A stretch of 64,000 bases of DNA from Salinispora vitiensis (GCF_000378825.1 NZ_KB900388.1:4595901-4659900); one strand, 5' to 3'. Shown: positions 42,907 to 51,641, numbered from the stretch's first letter. Notes: generated by a model from the letters alone, not told the origin. Made by a program: numbers and translations.

Positions 42907-43497
42907 GTGGCAGATCTACTCGTCTGGATCGACTGTGAAATGACCGGCCTGGACCTCCGCGGCGACAAGCTGATCGAAGTCGCCGCGCTCGTCACCGACC
43001 CAGAGCTCAACGTACTCGGCGAGGGCGTCGACGTGGTGATCCACACCGACGAGGCGGCGCTGGACAAAATGCCCGAGATCGTGGCGACCATGCACGCCAA
43101 GTCCGGGCTCACCGAGGAGGTCCGCCGCTCCACGATCGGGCTCGCCGAGGCGGAGGAGCTGGTCCTCGACTACATCACCAGTCACGTGAAGGACCCACGT
43201 ACCGCCCCGCTCTGTGGCAACTCGATCGCCACCGACCGCGGATTCCTCGCCCGGGACATGCCCCGGCTGGACAACCACCTGCACTACCGGATGATCGACG
43301 TCTCCTCGATCAAGGAGCTCTGCCGACGCTGGTATCCCCGGGTGTACTTCAGCCAGCCGAAGAAGGGCCTGGCGCACCGGGCACTGGCCGATGTGCGGGA
43401 GAGCATCCGGGAGCTCGAGTACTACCGACGGACACTCTTCGTGCCGCTGCCGGGGCCGGACGTGGAGAGCGCCAAGGCGGTCGCCGCGAAGCTGTAG
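42907..43497 (+). CDS. orn: Oligoribonuclease
   Basis: A 196-residue DEDDh exonuclease that degrades 2-5 nt RNAs and pGpG. Catalytic residues are in WIDCEMTGLD (Asp, Glu), LCGNSIATDRGFLARDMP (Asp) and KGLAHRALADVRESI (His, Asp). LDKMPEIVATMHAKSGLTEEV is a highly conserved helix. It is full length, directly ahead of tRNA-His, an order common in actinobacteria. Confidence 0.97.
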   Translation: MADLLVWIDCEMTGLDLRGDKLIEVAALVTDPELNVLGEGVDVVIHTDEAALDKMPEIVATMHAKSGLTEEVRRSTIGLAEAEELVLDYITSHVKDPRTAPLCGNSIATDRGFLARDMPRLDNHLHYRMIDVSSIKELCRRWYPRVYFSQPKKGLAHRALADVRESIRELEYYRRTLFVPLPGPDVESAKAVAAKL

Positions 43498-43584
43498 CCC
43501 GCAGGCCCGAACCCGCTGGACGCGGCCGTGCCGGTTGTGGCTATCATTGGTCGCGCCGCCAGGGCGTTGCCTGGTGCGGCGGAT

Positions 43585-43661
43585 GGTGGCTGTAGCTCAG
43601 TTGGCAGAGCACCGGGTTGTGGTCCCGGTTGTCGTGGGTTCAATTCCCATCAGTCACCCCA
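43585..43661 (+). tRNA. tRNA-His (anticodon GUG)
   Basis: The acceptor GTGGCTG/CAGTCAC plus the extra G-1 at 43585 opposite discriminator C are hallmarks of tRNA-His. The anticodon loop is TTGTGGT with GTG. The T-arm is GGGTTCAATTCCC. CCA is encoded at 43659-43661. Confidence 0.96.
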
Positions 43662-43689
43662 GAGGTGGATCTACTCCACCGCAGCTCAG

Positions 43690-43709
43690 GCCCCCTCCAC
43701 GGAGGGGGC
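43690..43709 (+). terminator. Hairpin behind tRNA-His
   Basis: GCCCCCTC (43690-43697) pairs with GAGGGGGC (43702-43709) over a 4-nt loop, followed by a short T-containing run. Confidence 0.75.
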
Positions 43710-43738
43710 TTGAGTCGTTGTAAGGGTGGCGTCGGGGC

Positions 43739-44341
43739 CTAGAGCGGGTCCGTTGGCGCCTGCGGGTCCGTCGGCGCCTGCGGCGTCGTTGGGGGGCGTG
43801 GCGGTGCGCCCGGTAACCGCAGCACCAGCACGTCCATGTCCGGGATCGATCTGGGTCTGATCTGCCCGTACTGTCGCCAGCCCATCCGTTCGTACAACCG
43901 GCGCGCCGGCGCGTGCGGGTTCGCGGCCAGCACCGCGTACGGTTCGGATCGCCCGTCGAGCAGCATCGACAGCAGTCGTCGGCCTACCCCGGACCCGCGG
44001 TAGGCTCCCGCCACCATCCATTCCGGCACGAGCAGCTTCTCCGCGGCCCGCAGGAGCGCGGGTGGCTCGTCCGCGTTCGGCTCGATCCAATCGCCGCCGG
44101 GCATGGTGTAGCCGTAGCTAACCCCTACCAGCCGGCTGGCGTCGCTAGCGTAGGCGAAGGCGAAGCCAGGTCGCCGGAGGTGATCCGACCACCAGCGACG
44201 GAACTGCCGAACATGCTCCGGCCCCTCGTGGTACGGGGCCTCGGCATAAACGGCGGCGTACAGGTCCCGCACGTCCTCGGTGAGCTGACGGGCGGCAGCC
44301 GCGTCGGTGATCGTGTACGTCAAGCCGTCCACGTGCGACAC
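43739..44341 (-). CDS. GNAT-family N-acetyltransferase
   Basis: A 200-residue GNAT enzyme. Acetyl-CoA motif A is EWMVAGAYRGSGVGRRLLSMLLD and the final part is AARRLYERMGWRQYG (with PHAP before it). The GTG at 44341 is the likely start. The C-terminus ends in an odd proline repeat (TPQAPTDPQAPTDPL) encoded by a near-perfect direct DNA repeat around 43745-43785. The acceptor is unknown. Confidence 0.83.
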   Translation of the reverse strand: MSHVDGLTYTITDAAAARQLTEDVRDLYAAVYAEAPYHEGPEHVRQFRRWWSDHLRRPGFAFAYASDASRLVGVSYGYTMPGGDWIEPNADEPPALLRAAEKLLVPEWMVAGAYRGSGVGRRLLSMLLDGRSEPYAVLAANPHAPARRLYERMGWRQYGQIRPRSIPDMDVLVLRLPGAPPRPPTTPQAPTDPQAPTDPL

Positions 44342-44489
44342 CCTAGCCCGATGGCAGTTCGGCGAGCCGTAGCGCGCTGGCAGTGACGGTGTGGCCGGTG
44401 GGCGGGGCGTATCGTCGATGTCGGCGGCCCGCCGGGTAGCGGCCGGGCGGCCCGCCGCCCAGTCCTCTACCTGGGGGGAAGGTTTCGGC

Positions 44490-45674
44490 ATGCCGGCCGA
44501 CACGATTGGCGCACGCATCAGATACTGGCGGCTTCGCCGTGGCGGCATGAGTCAGACCGTGCTCGCCGGGCTGGCTGGGCTCTCGCAGCCATTCATTTCC
44601 CAGGTGGAGTCGGGGCGCCGTAGTATCGATCGCCGGTCCACGCTCATCGCCATCGCCGCAGCGTTACAGGTGACCGTCGCTGACCTGCTCGAGCAGCCCG
44701 GTGACCCCACCGATCCGGCCCTCAATGGCGCCGCCGACGCGGTACCCGCTATCTGGGCTGCTCTCCTTGAGATCAGTGATGGTGACCGGGGTGCTCCGAC
44801 TATGCCGAGCGAGCAGGTCACCGCAGTGTTGCGGCACAGCAATCAGAAGCGCTTGGCCGGTGACTACCCGGCCGTGGCCCGCGGGCTACCGCCGCTGCTC
44901 GATGAGGCCGCCCGCCACGGCGGGGCAATCCTCGCTGAAGCCGCTTACCAGGCGACCACCTGTCTGCGGCATCTCGGGCAACGGCATCTTGCCGTTGACG
45001 CCGCTCGGATTGCGCAGACGGCGGCGGAGGATGTCGATCACCACGCGTGGCGGGGAGCGGCCCGGTTCGGGTACGTGCAGGCTCTACCCGTGGAGGCGGC
45101 TGGCGTGGCATCCCGGGTCGCGGGGCGAGCGATGGATGATCTACAACAGCAGGCCGCCAACCCCCAGGTTCGGCAGGTCCTTGGACAACTGCATTTGGCT
45201 GCCGCCCTACGAGCGACAAGTGATGGTCGGACCACAGACGCGCGTGGACACTTGGTCGAGGCCGAGCGGGAAGCCGCCACTCTGGGAGATCCAGGTCCTG
45301 GTGGTGGCTTCAACGCCATGTGTTTCGGTCCCACCAACGTCGTGCTGTGGCAAATGGCTATCGCCGCTGAGGCCGGCGAGTACGGGCGGGTCATTGAACT
45401 TTCCCGCGCTGTCTCAGTCGATGCCTTGCCGATTGCGAACCGCCGTCAGGCTTACTGGATGGATCTCGGTAGGGCGTTGGCGCACTCGGGTCGAACCGAT
45501 ACGCAGGCGCTGGCCGCGTTCAGCCGAGCTGATCAGATCGCACCGAGTCTGTTCGTGTTAAACCCGCTGGCTCGGGATGCCGTAGCGGCGATGATTCGTC
45601 GTGCCCGCCGTCGCGCGATGTCGAAAGAGCTTCGGATTCTCGCCCGCCGTCTGTCCATCGCGGTGGAGGTATAA
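44490..45674 (+). CDS. XRE-family regulator with C-terminal helical repeat domain
   Basis: A 394-residue protein: N-terminal XRE HTH (about 5-65: IGARIRYWRLRRGGMSQTVLAG, SQPFISQVESGRRSIDRRSTL) followed by roughly 300 residues of TPR-like helices rich in Ala (AEAAYQATTCLRHLGQRHLA, ...HLVEAEREAATLG...). Its shape is that of peptide- or small-molecule-responsive regulators of actinobacteria. ATG 44490 has GGGGGGAAGG upstream. Three small genes follow in the same direction and form a recurring block in Micromonosporaceae, as far as I remember. The ligand is unknown. Confidence 0.87.
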   Translation: MPADTIGARIRYWRLRRGGMSQTVLAGLAGLSQPFISQVESGRRSIDRRSTLIAIAAALQVTVADLLEQPGDPTDPALNGAADAVPAIWAALLEISDGDRGAPTMPSEQVTAVLRHSNQKRLAGDYPAVARGLPPLLDEAARHGGAILAEAAYQATTCLRHLGQRHLAVDAARIAQTAAEDVDHHAWRGAARFGYVQALPVEAAGVASRVAGRAMDDLQQQAANPQVRQVLGQLHLAAALRATSDGRTTDARGHLVEAEREAATLGDPGPGGGFNAMCFGPTNVVLWQMAIAAEAGEYGRVIELSRAVSVDALPIANRRQAYWMDLGRALAHSGRTDTQALAAFSRADQIAPSLFVLNPLARDAVAAMIRRARRRAMSKELRILARRLSIAVEV

Positions 45675-45761
45675 CCACCAGTAATAGGTAAGGGTGATTG
45701 TCGCCCTACCGTGCGTGCAATGGCGCTACCTGCGCCGCGGCATTCCTTTGGGAGGCAGTAG

Positions 45762-45962
45762 ATGCACGCGTGGTTGTGCAAGTTACGTACCGTGGTCCCA
45801 GGACTTTTCCGCCGTTCCGTCCAGCTGGACGCGGTCGGCCCCGCTACCCGATACGCGGCGCGAGCCGGCGCGTACCGCCCACTGTGTGACCAGTCGACGG
45901 TGATCTTTGATAGCCGGCCGTTGCTGACCCGGCTGGCCCGGCAGCGGGACTGCCAGCGGTGA
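45762..45962 (+). CDS. Small conserved protein next to XRE regulator
   Basis: A 66-residue basic protein (HAWLCKLRTVVPGLFRR..., ending RLARQRDCQR) with no recognised domain and two Cys. It starts at ATG 45762 and its stop overlaps the next start by GTGA, so it is translationally coupled to the following gene. That coupling is the main reason to accept it. Confidence 0.55.
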   Translation: MHAWLCKLRTVVPGLFRRSVQLDAVGPATRYAARAGAYRPLCDQSTVIFDSRPLLTRLARQRDCQR

Positions 45963-46189
45963 TGGCCACTCAGCCCCGGCCCCGCCCGAGCCTGTCGGCG
46001 GTCCAGCTACGGAACCGGATGATCGTGTCCGCCCGGCGGATCATCACCGAGCACTGGCCACGGGTGGACCGGTGCCCGGTCTGCGGTTGCGGGTGGCCGT
46101 GCCCACCTACCGATACCGCCTACGACTACCTGACCTCGGTCGGTCAGGGCAATTGGGCACCTCCGGGGCGCACGGGGAGCCGGCCCTGA
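45959..46189 (+). CDS. Small cysteine-cluster protein
   Basis: A 76-residue protein with a helical first half (AVQLRNRMIVSARRIITEHWP) and a compact Cys group RCPVCGCGWPCPP, compatible with a zinc knuckle or ribbon. No family name is offered. It overlaps both neighbours (GTGA upstream, TGATG downstream), so three small proteins are made as a set behind the XRE regulator. Confidence 0.65.
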   Translation: MMATQPRPRPSLSAVQLRNRMIVSARRIITEHWPRVDRCPVCGCGWPCPPTDTAYDYLTSVGQGNWAPPGRTGSRP

Positions 46190-46446
46190 TGCCGGCCAGC
46201 GGCCAGACCGCGGCCAGGCCGGTGGCGCCGGTCCGCGGGCCGCGGCCGGGGGACGCGATCCGTCTCGACCGCCGTGCCTCTCCGCAGTTCGTTCGCCCGA
46301 TCACGGTTCGGATGATCCGGGTCCTTGATCGGCCGACCTACGACGGCTGGCTGTGGCTGGAGGGCTACGAGCTGAACGACGCGGGTACTGCGGTACGGCG
46401 TCGCCAGCTGTACGTCAGACGCGACGGGATCGTGCTGTACCGGTAG
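46189..46446 (+). CDS. Small beta-rich conserved protein
   Basis: An 85-residue protein with alternating strands (AIRLDRRASPQF, ITVRMIRVLDRPTYDGWLWLEGYEL, RRQLYVRRDGIVLY), like a small beta-barrel. ATG 46189 overlaps the stop of the upstream gene (TGATG). Function unknown. It is the last gene of the XRE-led block. Confidence 0.65.
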   Translation: MPASGQTAARPVAPVRGPRPGDAIRLDRRASPQFVRPITVRMIRVLDRPTYDGWLWLEGYELNDAGTAVRRRQLYVRRDGIVLYR

Positions 46447-46634
46447 CCAACCCGGGCGCGTGATTTGTACGGTTTGTAGACCCTTTTTCGTGTTCCTAGC
46501 CTCGGGTGACTTATGCCGGCTTAGCGTTGCGGGTGGCGGCTACCGGCCGGCTCGGTAGCCGAGGAACACCAACCCGGCCGTCCGCGTGGGCTGGTGCCTC
46601 CTTGCCGCTCACGGGGAAGGACGCCGACGCCGCG

Positions 46635-48032
46635 ATGAACCAGCAGGAGCACACCCACGGACCCGAGCTGGACGACCCGGGGGAGAACCGGGCGCGGCCA
46701 CGGCGACGGTGGTGGGCCATCGGGGTGGCCGGGATGACCGGCCTGGCCCTCACCGCGGCCGGCACACCGGTCGCCACCGTGCCCACCACCGACCGGCCCA
46801 GCAGACCCACCACCGACCGGTCCAGCAGATCCGCCAACGACCGGCCCCCGGGCTGGGAGTTGCGCGCGGACGGAGATGGTGCGGGCCAGGACGGCAGGAA
46901 CAACCGGGGCGAGGGCAAGCCGGGCGGCACGCCGGTCCCCTGTGACGCGGACCGGCTGATTGCCGAGATCACGCAGGCGAACGCCCGCGGCGGGGCCGTG
47001 CTCGACCTGGAACGAGACTGCACCTACCTGCTCACCGCCGACCTCGACGGCAGCGGGCTGCCCGCCATCACCACCCCGATCACCCTCAACGGCGGCAAGA
47101 ACACCACCATCGAACGCGCCGCCGCCGCCGATCAGTTCCGCATCCTCACCGTCAACGCCGGCGGTGACCTGACCCTCAACCACCTGACCATCACCGGTGG
47201 CCACACCAACGGCGCGGGGGGAGGGGGAATCCTCGTCAACGCCGGTGGAACCCTCGCCGCCAACGACAGCACCGTCACCCGCAACGTCACCGTCGGCAAC
47301 GGCGGCGGTATCCGCAACGCGGGAACCACCGCCGTCACCCGCTCCCACGTCAGCCGTAACACCGCCAACCAACTCGGCGGCGGAATCGAAAGCACCGGTC
47401 GGTTGGAGCTTGTCAAGTCGCAGGTTGACGACAACTCGGCCCTCCTCGCCGGTGGGGTCTTCGCCCCGGGCGTCACGATCCGAGCGGGGAGTATTTCTGG
47501 AAATCATGCAACTTCAGCGGTCGGCGGGCTGTTCGTCCAGGGCGGTGTCAGCACGGTTGTTGGCACCCGGATCGCCGGGAACACCGCCATCATCGTCGGC
47601 GGCGCCGCGGTTACCGGGAACGGCGAGCTGACGCTGCAGCACGTAAAGCTCGTGGAGAATACGGCCAACGTCGTCGGCGGTTTGTTCGTCCAAGGGGGCG
47701 GGGTCAGCGGCACTACCGCTGTTGTCGCGGACAGCGTCATCGAGAAGAACGTCTCCACGGCCAACATCGCTGGCGGAGTCTTCAACGCGGGCCAGACGGT
47801 GGCGCGGCGCACGAAGATCACCGACAACCACGCTCTTCTGGGCGGCGGGATCTTCAATACCGGCACCGGCACGCTCACCCTCGACGCGACCAAGGTCGTC
47901 AAGAACATCGCCGTCACCGACGGTGGGGGCATCTTCAACGACGGTACGGTCGAGTTGAACACCGCCACCGGCACCATTGTGGTCAAGAACCGACCCAACA
48001 ACTGCGTCAACGTTCCCGGCTGCTCGGGCTGA
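46635..48032 (+). CDS. Exported right-handed beta-helix repeat protein
   Basis: A 465-residue protein with a basic N-terminus and hydrophobic segment (about 25-48, WWAIGVAGMTGLALTAAG), a low-complexity Thr/Pro/Ser/Arg linker, and then a long array (about 110-455) of GGGI and N-A/T-A-repeats such as GGGGILVNAGG, GGGIRNAGTT, GGGIESTG, GGLFVQGG, GGGIFNTG. These match the polymorphic-outer-membrane/beta-helix pattern of secreted adhesins or polysaccharide-binding proteins. The last residues hold a Cys pair (NCVNVPGC) that likely caps the helix. ATG 46635 is chosen before the export segment. Confidence 0.8.
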   Translation: MNQQEHTHGPELDDPGENRARPRRRWWAIGVAGMTGLALTAAGTPVATVPTTDRPSRPTTDRSSRSANDRPPGWELRADGDGAGQDGRNNRGEGKPGGTPVPCDADRLIAEITQANARGGAVLDLERDCTYLLTADLDGSGLPAITTPITLNGGKNTTIERAAAADQFRILTVNAGGDLTLNHLTITGGHTNGAGGGGILVNAGGTLAANDSTVTRNVTVGNGGGIRNAGTTAVTRSHVSRNTANQLGGGIESTGRLELVKSQVDDNSALLAGGVFAPGVTIRAGSISGNHATSAVGGLFVQGGVSTVVGTRIAGNTAIIVGGAAVTGNGELTLQHVKLVENTANVVGGLFVQGGGVSGTTAVVADSVIEKNVSTANIAGGVFNAGQTVARRTKITDNHALLGGGIFNTGTGTLTLDATKVVKNIAVTDGGGIFNDGTVELNTATGTIVVKNRPNNCVNVPGCSG

Positions 48033-48036
48033 CTCC

Positions 48037-48077
48037 GGGCTGGCCTCGAGCTGACTCTGGGGCTGGCCTCGAGCTGA
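48037..48077. repeat. Two copies of an 18-bp direct repeat
   Basis: GGGCTGGCCTCGAGCTGA occurs at 48037-48054 and 48060-48077, separated by 5 bp, between two convergent stop codons. Confidence 0.88.
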
Positions 48078-48092
48078 TGCTGGCTGACCGGT

Positions 48093-49361
48093 TCAGGTGC
48101 CAGCGGAGGGAGATGCTCCCGACTCCACCGGCAGGGCGCTGCCCTTAACGTACTCCTCCCAGCTCAGGTTCCAGTCGGTCCAGCCGTTGCCGTTCTGCAG
48201 CTTCCGTTCGGTGCCCTTCACCTGGACCGGGTCCCCGATCCGGGTGTTTTCGAAGAGCCAGGCGCCATCGGCCATCGACACGTTGACGCAGCCGTGGGAG
48301 ACATTCACCGAGCCCTGCTGCCCCTCCGACCAGGGCGCGGCGTGGATGAACTCCCCGCCCCAGGTGAGCCGCTGCGCGTACTCGATGTCCGTCCGGTAGC
48401 CCTCGTCCGGCCCAAGCTCATCGTAGGTGTCGAAAACCGTCTCGCGGAGCTTCTCGATCACCACCATGGTCCCGCTCGACGAGGGCGTAGACGTCTTGCC
48501 GAGGCTCACCGGGATAGTGCGCACCTTCTCGCCGTCCTTGGTGACCACCATCTGCTTCGTCTCGTTCTCCACCGTCATGATCAGCGCTGCGCCGATCTTG
48601 ACGTCGACGGTGAGGTCGGCCCGGCCGTACCAGCCGTCGCCGAGCGGCAGGCCACCAGCCTGCACCCGGTACGAGACGGTGCTGTCCGCCTGCCAGAACT
48701 CCCGTGGGCGGTACCGCACCTCGGCCGGGCTGACCCAGTGCCACGTCCCCTCCTGCGCGGGTGTCGCGGTCACCGTCATCCGCCGCTGCACGTCGTCCCG
48801 GTACTCCTCCGGGATGTCCCGTCCGAATTTCACGATGAGCGGCATCCCGACCCCGACCACCTGTCCATCGCCGAGGAAGCTGCTGATCCGCACCTGCTGA
48901 TCCGGCTTGGCCATCGTGGTGAAGGTGCTGGTCGCGGTTACCGGACGGTCATCGTCTCCGGTGGCGGTGACCGTCGCCGTGTACGTCTCGCCGTACTCGA
49001 GCGCACCGGCGGGCAGCCAACTCGCGCCGTCGGCGGTGAGCCCGCCCTCGACCGCAGCACCGGCCGAGTCCACCAGCGCGACGGTGGTCTCCCGGGACTC
49101 CTCCGCCGTGAAGGTGATGCCCGTTGACGCGGGTACGTCCTGGGCCTCCGCGGCCGGCTCGACGATCACGGCGGAGGCCAGCGGGGGCGGTGTCGAGTCG
49201 GGGGTGCCGTCGGCCGGTTGGTCCCCGGAGGCGCAGGCGGCGGTGAGGGTCAGAACGCCGGTGAGTAGCCCGGCCACGAGTGCGGACCGACGCAGACCGG
49301 GACGGCGCAGACCGAGACGGCCTCTCCCGTGCCGGAGCGGCGGGTGCGGAACAGCTCGCAT
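48093..49361 (-). CDS. L,D-transpeptidase lipoprotein (LdtMt2-like)
   Basis: A 422-residue exported enzyme that makes 3-3 cross-links in peptidoglycan. The lipobox is LTAACAS (Cys about residue 43). Two Ig-like domains follow (about 65-280), and then the YkuD domain (about 285-405), with the catalytic motif HAAPWSEG...SHGCVNVS, containing the essential His and Cys. ATG 49361 follows AAGGAAG. It converges on the beta-helix gene. No regulator is seen. Confidence 0.95.
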   Translation of the reverse strand: MRAVPHPPLRHGRGRLGLRRPGLRRSALVAGLLTGVLTLTAACASGDQPADGTPDSTPPPLASAVIVEPAAEAQDVPASTGITFTAEESRETTVALVDSAGAAVEGGLTADGASWLPAGALEYGETYTATVTATGDDDRPVTATSTFTTMAKPDQQVRISSFLGDGQVVGVGMPLIVKFGRDIPEEYRDDVQRRMTVTATPAQEGTWHWVSPAEVRYRPREFWQADSTVSYRVQAGGLPLGDGWYGRADLTVDVKIGAALIMTVENETKQMVVTKDGEKVRTIPVSLGKTSTPSSSGTMVVIEKLRETVFDTYDELGPDEGYRTDIEYAQRLTWGGEFIHAAPWSEGQQGSVNVSHGCVNVSMADGAWLFENTRIGDPVQVKGTERKLQNGNGWTDWNLSWEEYVKGSALPVESGASPSAGT

Positions 49362-49660
49362 GTGCTCTTCCTTACTTCTGGTCGTCGAAGCGGTGGACCG
49401 GGGTGCCAACGCTGGCGCAATCGGTCAGGCGGAAGCCCGGACACAGCCGGTCGTCGACCGTCTGCGGAGTTGTCTCCCACGCCTTCGGCGCGGAACTGGC
49501 GCACATCGTGCCGCAACCACGCCCCTCGCACTCACCCGCCCAAGGTCACCCCGGTGGTTTTGGTGGTGTCTGTCCCGAAAACTCGACCGAAAGAGGGGAG
49601 CGGGGAGCGGATTAGAAGCCGGCTGAACTGGCGTGCTAGGGTTCTCCCCGTTGCCAACGA
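49362..49660. other. Intergenic region with tRNA-Lys promoter
   Basis: No gene is supported in these 299 bp. TAGGGT at 49637-49642, with TTAGAA at 49612-49617 as a weak -35 (19-bp spacer), is the likely promoter for tRNA-Lys. The ldt promoter should lie in the left part, but I do not see a clear one. Confidence 0.45.
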
Positions 49661-49736
49661 GCGCCGCTAGCTCAACTGGCAGAGCAGCGGACTCTTAATC
49701 CGCGGGTTCGGGGTTCGAGTCCCTGGCGGCGCACCA
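49661..49736 (+). tRNA. tRNA-Lys (anticodon CUU)
   Basis: The perfect 7-bp acceptor GCGCCGC/GCGGCGC, anticodon arm GCGGA-CTCTTAA-TCCGC with CTT, T-arm GGGGTTCGAGTCCC, discriminator A and encoded CCA (49734-49736). All invariant bases are in place. Confidence 0.97.
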
Positions 49737-49742
49737 ACGAGC

Positions 49743-49781
49743 AAGGCCCTGACCTGGTACTTCTGTGCCGGTCGGGGCCTT
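49743..49781 (+). terminator. Hairpin with T-tract behind tRNA-Lys
   Basis: AAGGCCC-T-GACC pairs with GGTC-G-GGGCCTT (49743-49754 with 49770-49781), one internal mismatch, followed by TTTT. This is a near-canonical intrinsic terminator. Confidence 0.82.
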
Positions 49782-49900
49782 TTCCCGTACGGCGGTGGTG
49801 GCTGGTCGCTCGGAGGGTGCTCGGGAGCCGTTGGACCGGGCCGGCGATGCTGGGACCGGCGGTGACTGGTGCGACGCGGCCGGAAGGGAGGCGATCACCG

Positions 49901-50581
49901 ATGGGCGATCAGGGCCCGGTCGATCTCGTCATCTTCGACTGTGACGGGGTGCTGGTGGACAGCGAGCCGATCTTCAGCCGGGTACTCGCCGACCGGATGC
50001 GGCAGCTGGGTATTCAGATCACCGACCAGGAGTGCACTCGCGCGTTCGCCGGTCTCGATCAGGCGGCGGCGACCCAGTTGATCACCGATCGTCTTGGTGC
50101 TGCTGTCCCACCCGGTTGGTTCGACGCGTTGACCGTCGCGGTTGATGCCGCGCTGCGCGCCCAGGTGACGCCGGTGTCCGGCATCGTGCCGGTGTTGCAG
50201 CAGCTTCGTGTCCCCGCCTGCGTGGCGTCGAACGGGCGGCCCGAGAAGGTCGCGTTGACCCTGGGCAGCTGCGGCCTGGCGGCGTACTTCGAAGGCCGGA
50301 TCTTCACGGCCGCCGAGGTCGCCCGTGGCAAACCGGCTCCCGACCTGTTTCTGTTGGCCGCGTCCAGGATGGGCGTCCCACCGGCCCGCTGCGTTGTTGT
50401 CGAGGACAGTGAGGCCGGGGTGGCAGCTGCACGTAACGCGGGAATGCGCGTGCTGCGGTACGCGCCCGACGGCTGCGCGCCGGAGCCTGTTCGAGCCTTC
50501 AGGAGCATGGCGGAGTTGCCGTCGCTGCTCGACCTTGCCAACGGCAACAGGAGCATCTCGGTACGCCCCGATTGCCAATGA
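49901..50581 (+). CDS. HAD-superfamily phosphatase/phosphomutase (subclass with helical cap)
   Basis: A 226-residue HAD hydrolase: motif I DLVIFDCDGVLVDSEP (Asp nucleophile about residue 13), motif II ACVASNGR (Ser), motif III Lys in RGKPAPDLF and motif IV VVVEDSEAGVAAARNAGM. It resembles phosphoglycolate phosphatase/beta-phosphoglucomutase types. ATG 49901 has GGAAGGGAGG upstream. It ends 34 nt before trpS, and the two may share a message; there is no obvious functional tie. Confidence 0.92.
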   Translation: MGDQGPVDLVIFDCDGVLVDSEPIFSRVLADRMRQLGIQITDQECTRAFAGLDQAAATQLITDRLGAAVPPGWFDALTVAVDAALRAQVTPVSGIVPVLQQLRVPACVASNGRPEKVALTLGSCGLAAYFEGRIFTAAEVARGKPAPDLFLLAASRMGVPPARCVVVEDSEAGVAAARNAGMRVLRYAPDGCAPEPVRAFRSMAELPSLLDLANGNRSISVRPDCQ

Positions 50582-50615
50582 GGACGGAAGATCGCTGGCT
50601 GATCACGGTAATATC

Positions 50616-51641
50616 ATGCCCATGGGTTCGACGGCGCGAAGGGTATCGCTGACCGGCATTAAGCCGACCGGTGAGCCGCATCTGGGCAACTACATCGGCG
50701 CGATCCTGCCGGCGCTGCGATTGGCCGACAGTTACGAGTCGCTGTATTTCATCGCGGACTATCACGCACTGACGACGATTCGCGACCGTGATCAGTTGCG
50801 GCACTACACCCGCTCTGTGGCGGCCACCTGGTTGGCGGCCGGGCTCGACCCGGATCGCACCACGTTCTACCGCCAGTCGGACATCCCGGAGATCTTCGAG
50901 CTGAACTGGATCCTGGCGTGCATGGCCAGCAAGGGCCTGATGAACCGGGCGCACGCCTACAAGGCGTCGCGGGACCGCAACCGGGAAGCCGGCAAGGAGG
51001 ATCTTGACGCCGGCGTGAACATGGGCCTGTTCAACTACCCGGTGTTGATGGCGATCGACATCCTCATCATGGACGCCGATGTCGTGCCCGTCGGTCGCGA
51101 CCAGTTACAGCATGTCGAGTACGCCGCGGACATCGCGGGCAGTTTCAACGCCGTGTACGGGGACCGGTTCAAGTTCAAGATCCCCGCTGCGGTGATTCCG
51201 GATGCGGGATCGGCGCACACGCTGCCCGGGACCGACGGTCGCAAGATGAGCAAGTCGTACGGCAACACGATCCCGCTGTTCGCGCCAGAGCCCGGCCTGC
51301 GGAAACTGGTCCGGCGTATCCCGACTGACAGCGTGCCGGTGGAGGAACCGAAGGACCCCGACTCGGCTGCCGTTTTCAAGCTGCTCGAGCGGTTCGGCGC
51401 GGCTGATGTGGTCACTGAGACACGGGCGCGGCTGTCGGCCGGTGGGATGGGCTGGGGAGAGGTGAAGGCGCAGCTCGCCGACGCGCTTGTCGCGGAGTTC
51501 GCGCCGCTTCGGGAGCGCTACGAGGCGTTGATGGCGCAGGGTAGTGAGCTGGACGACCTACTTGCCCACGGCGCGGACAAGGCCCGGAAGCAGACCAGGC
51601 CGTTGCTGGAGCGGGTGAGAGACGCCATCGGCATCGGATAG
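50616..51641 (+). CDS. trpS: Tryptophanyl-tRNA synthetase (possibly the auxiliary type)
   Basis: A 341-residue class Ic synthetase. The HIGH-like motif is TGIKPTGEPHLGNYIGA, the KMSKS loop is GRKMSKSYGN, and VPVGRDQLQHVEYAADIA is present. Actinobacteria frequently have two TrpRS, one of them resistant to indolmycin-type inhibitors and inducible. The IKPTGEPHLGN start is unlike the IQPTGE form that I associate with the main enzyme, so this could be the auxiliary copy; only comparison to the rest of the genome can decide. No Trp-codon leader peptide is visible upstream. ATG 50616 or 50622 are both possible starts. Confidence 0.92.
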   Translation: MPMGSTARRVSLTGIKPTGEPHLGNYIGAILPALRLADSYESLYFIADYHALTTIRDRDQLRHYTRSVAATWLAAGLDPDRTTFYRQSDIPEIFELNWILACMASKGLMNRAHAYKASRDRNREAGKEDLDAGVNMGLFNYPVLMAIDILIMDADVVPVGRDQLQHVEYAADIAGSFNAVYGDRFKFKIPAAVIPDAGSAHTLPGTDGRKMSKSYGNTIPLFAPEPGLRKLVRRIPTDSVPVEEPKDPDSAAVFKLLERFGAADVVTETRARLSAGGMGWGEVKAQLADALVAEFAPLRERYEALMAQGSELDDLLAHGADKARKQTRPLLERVRDAIGIG

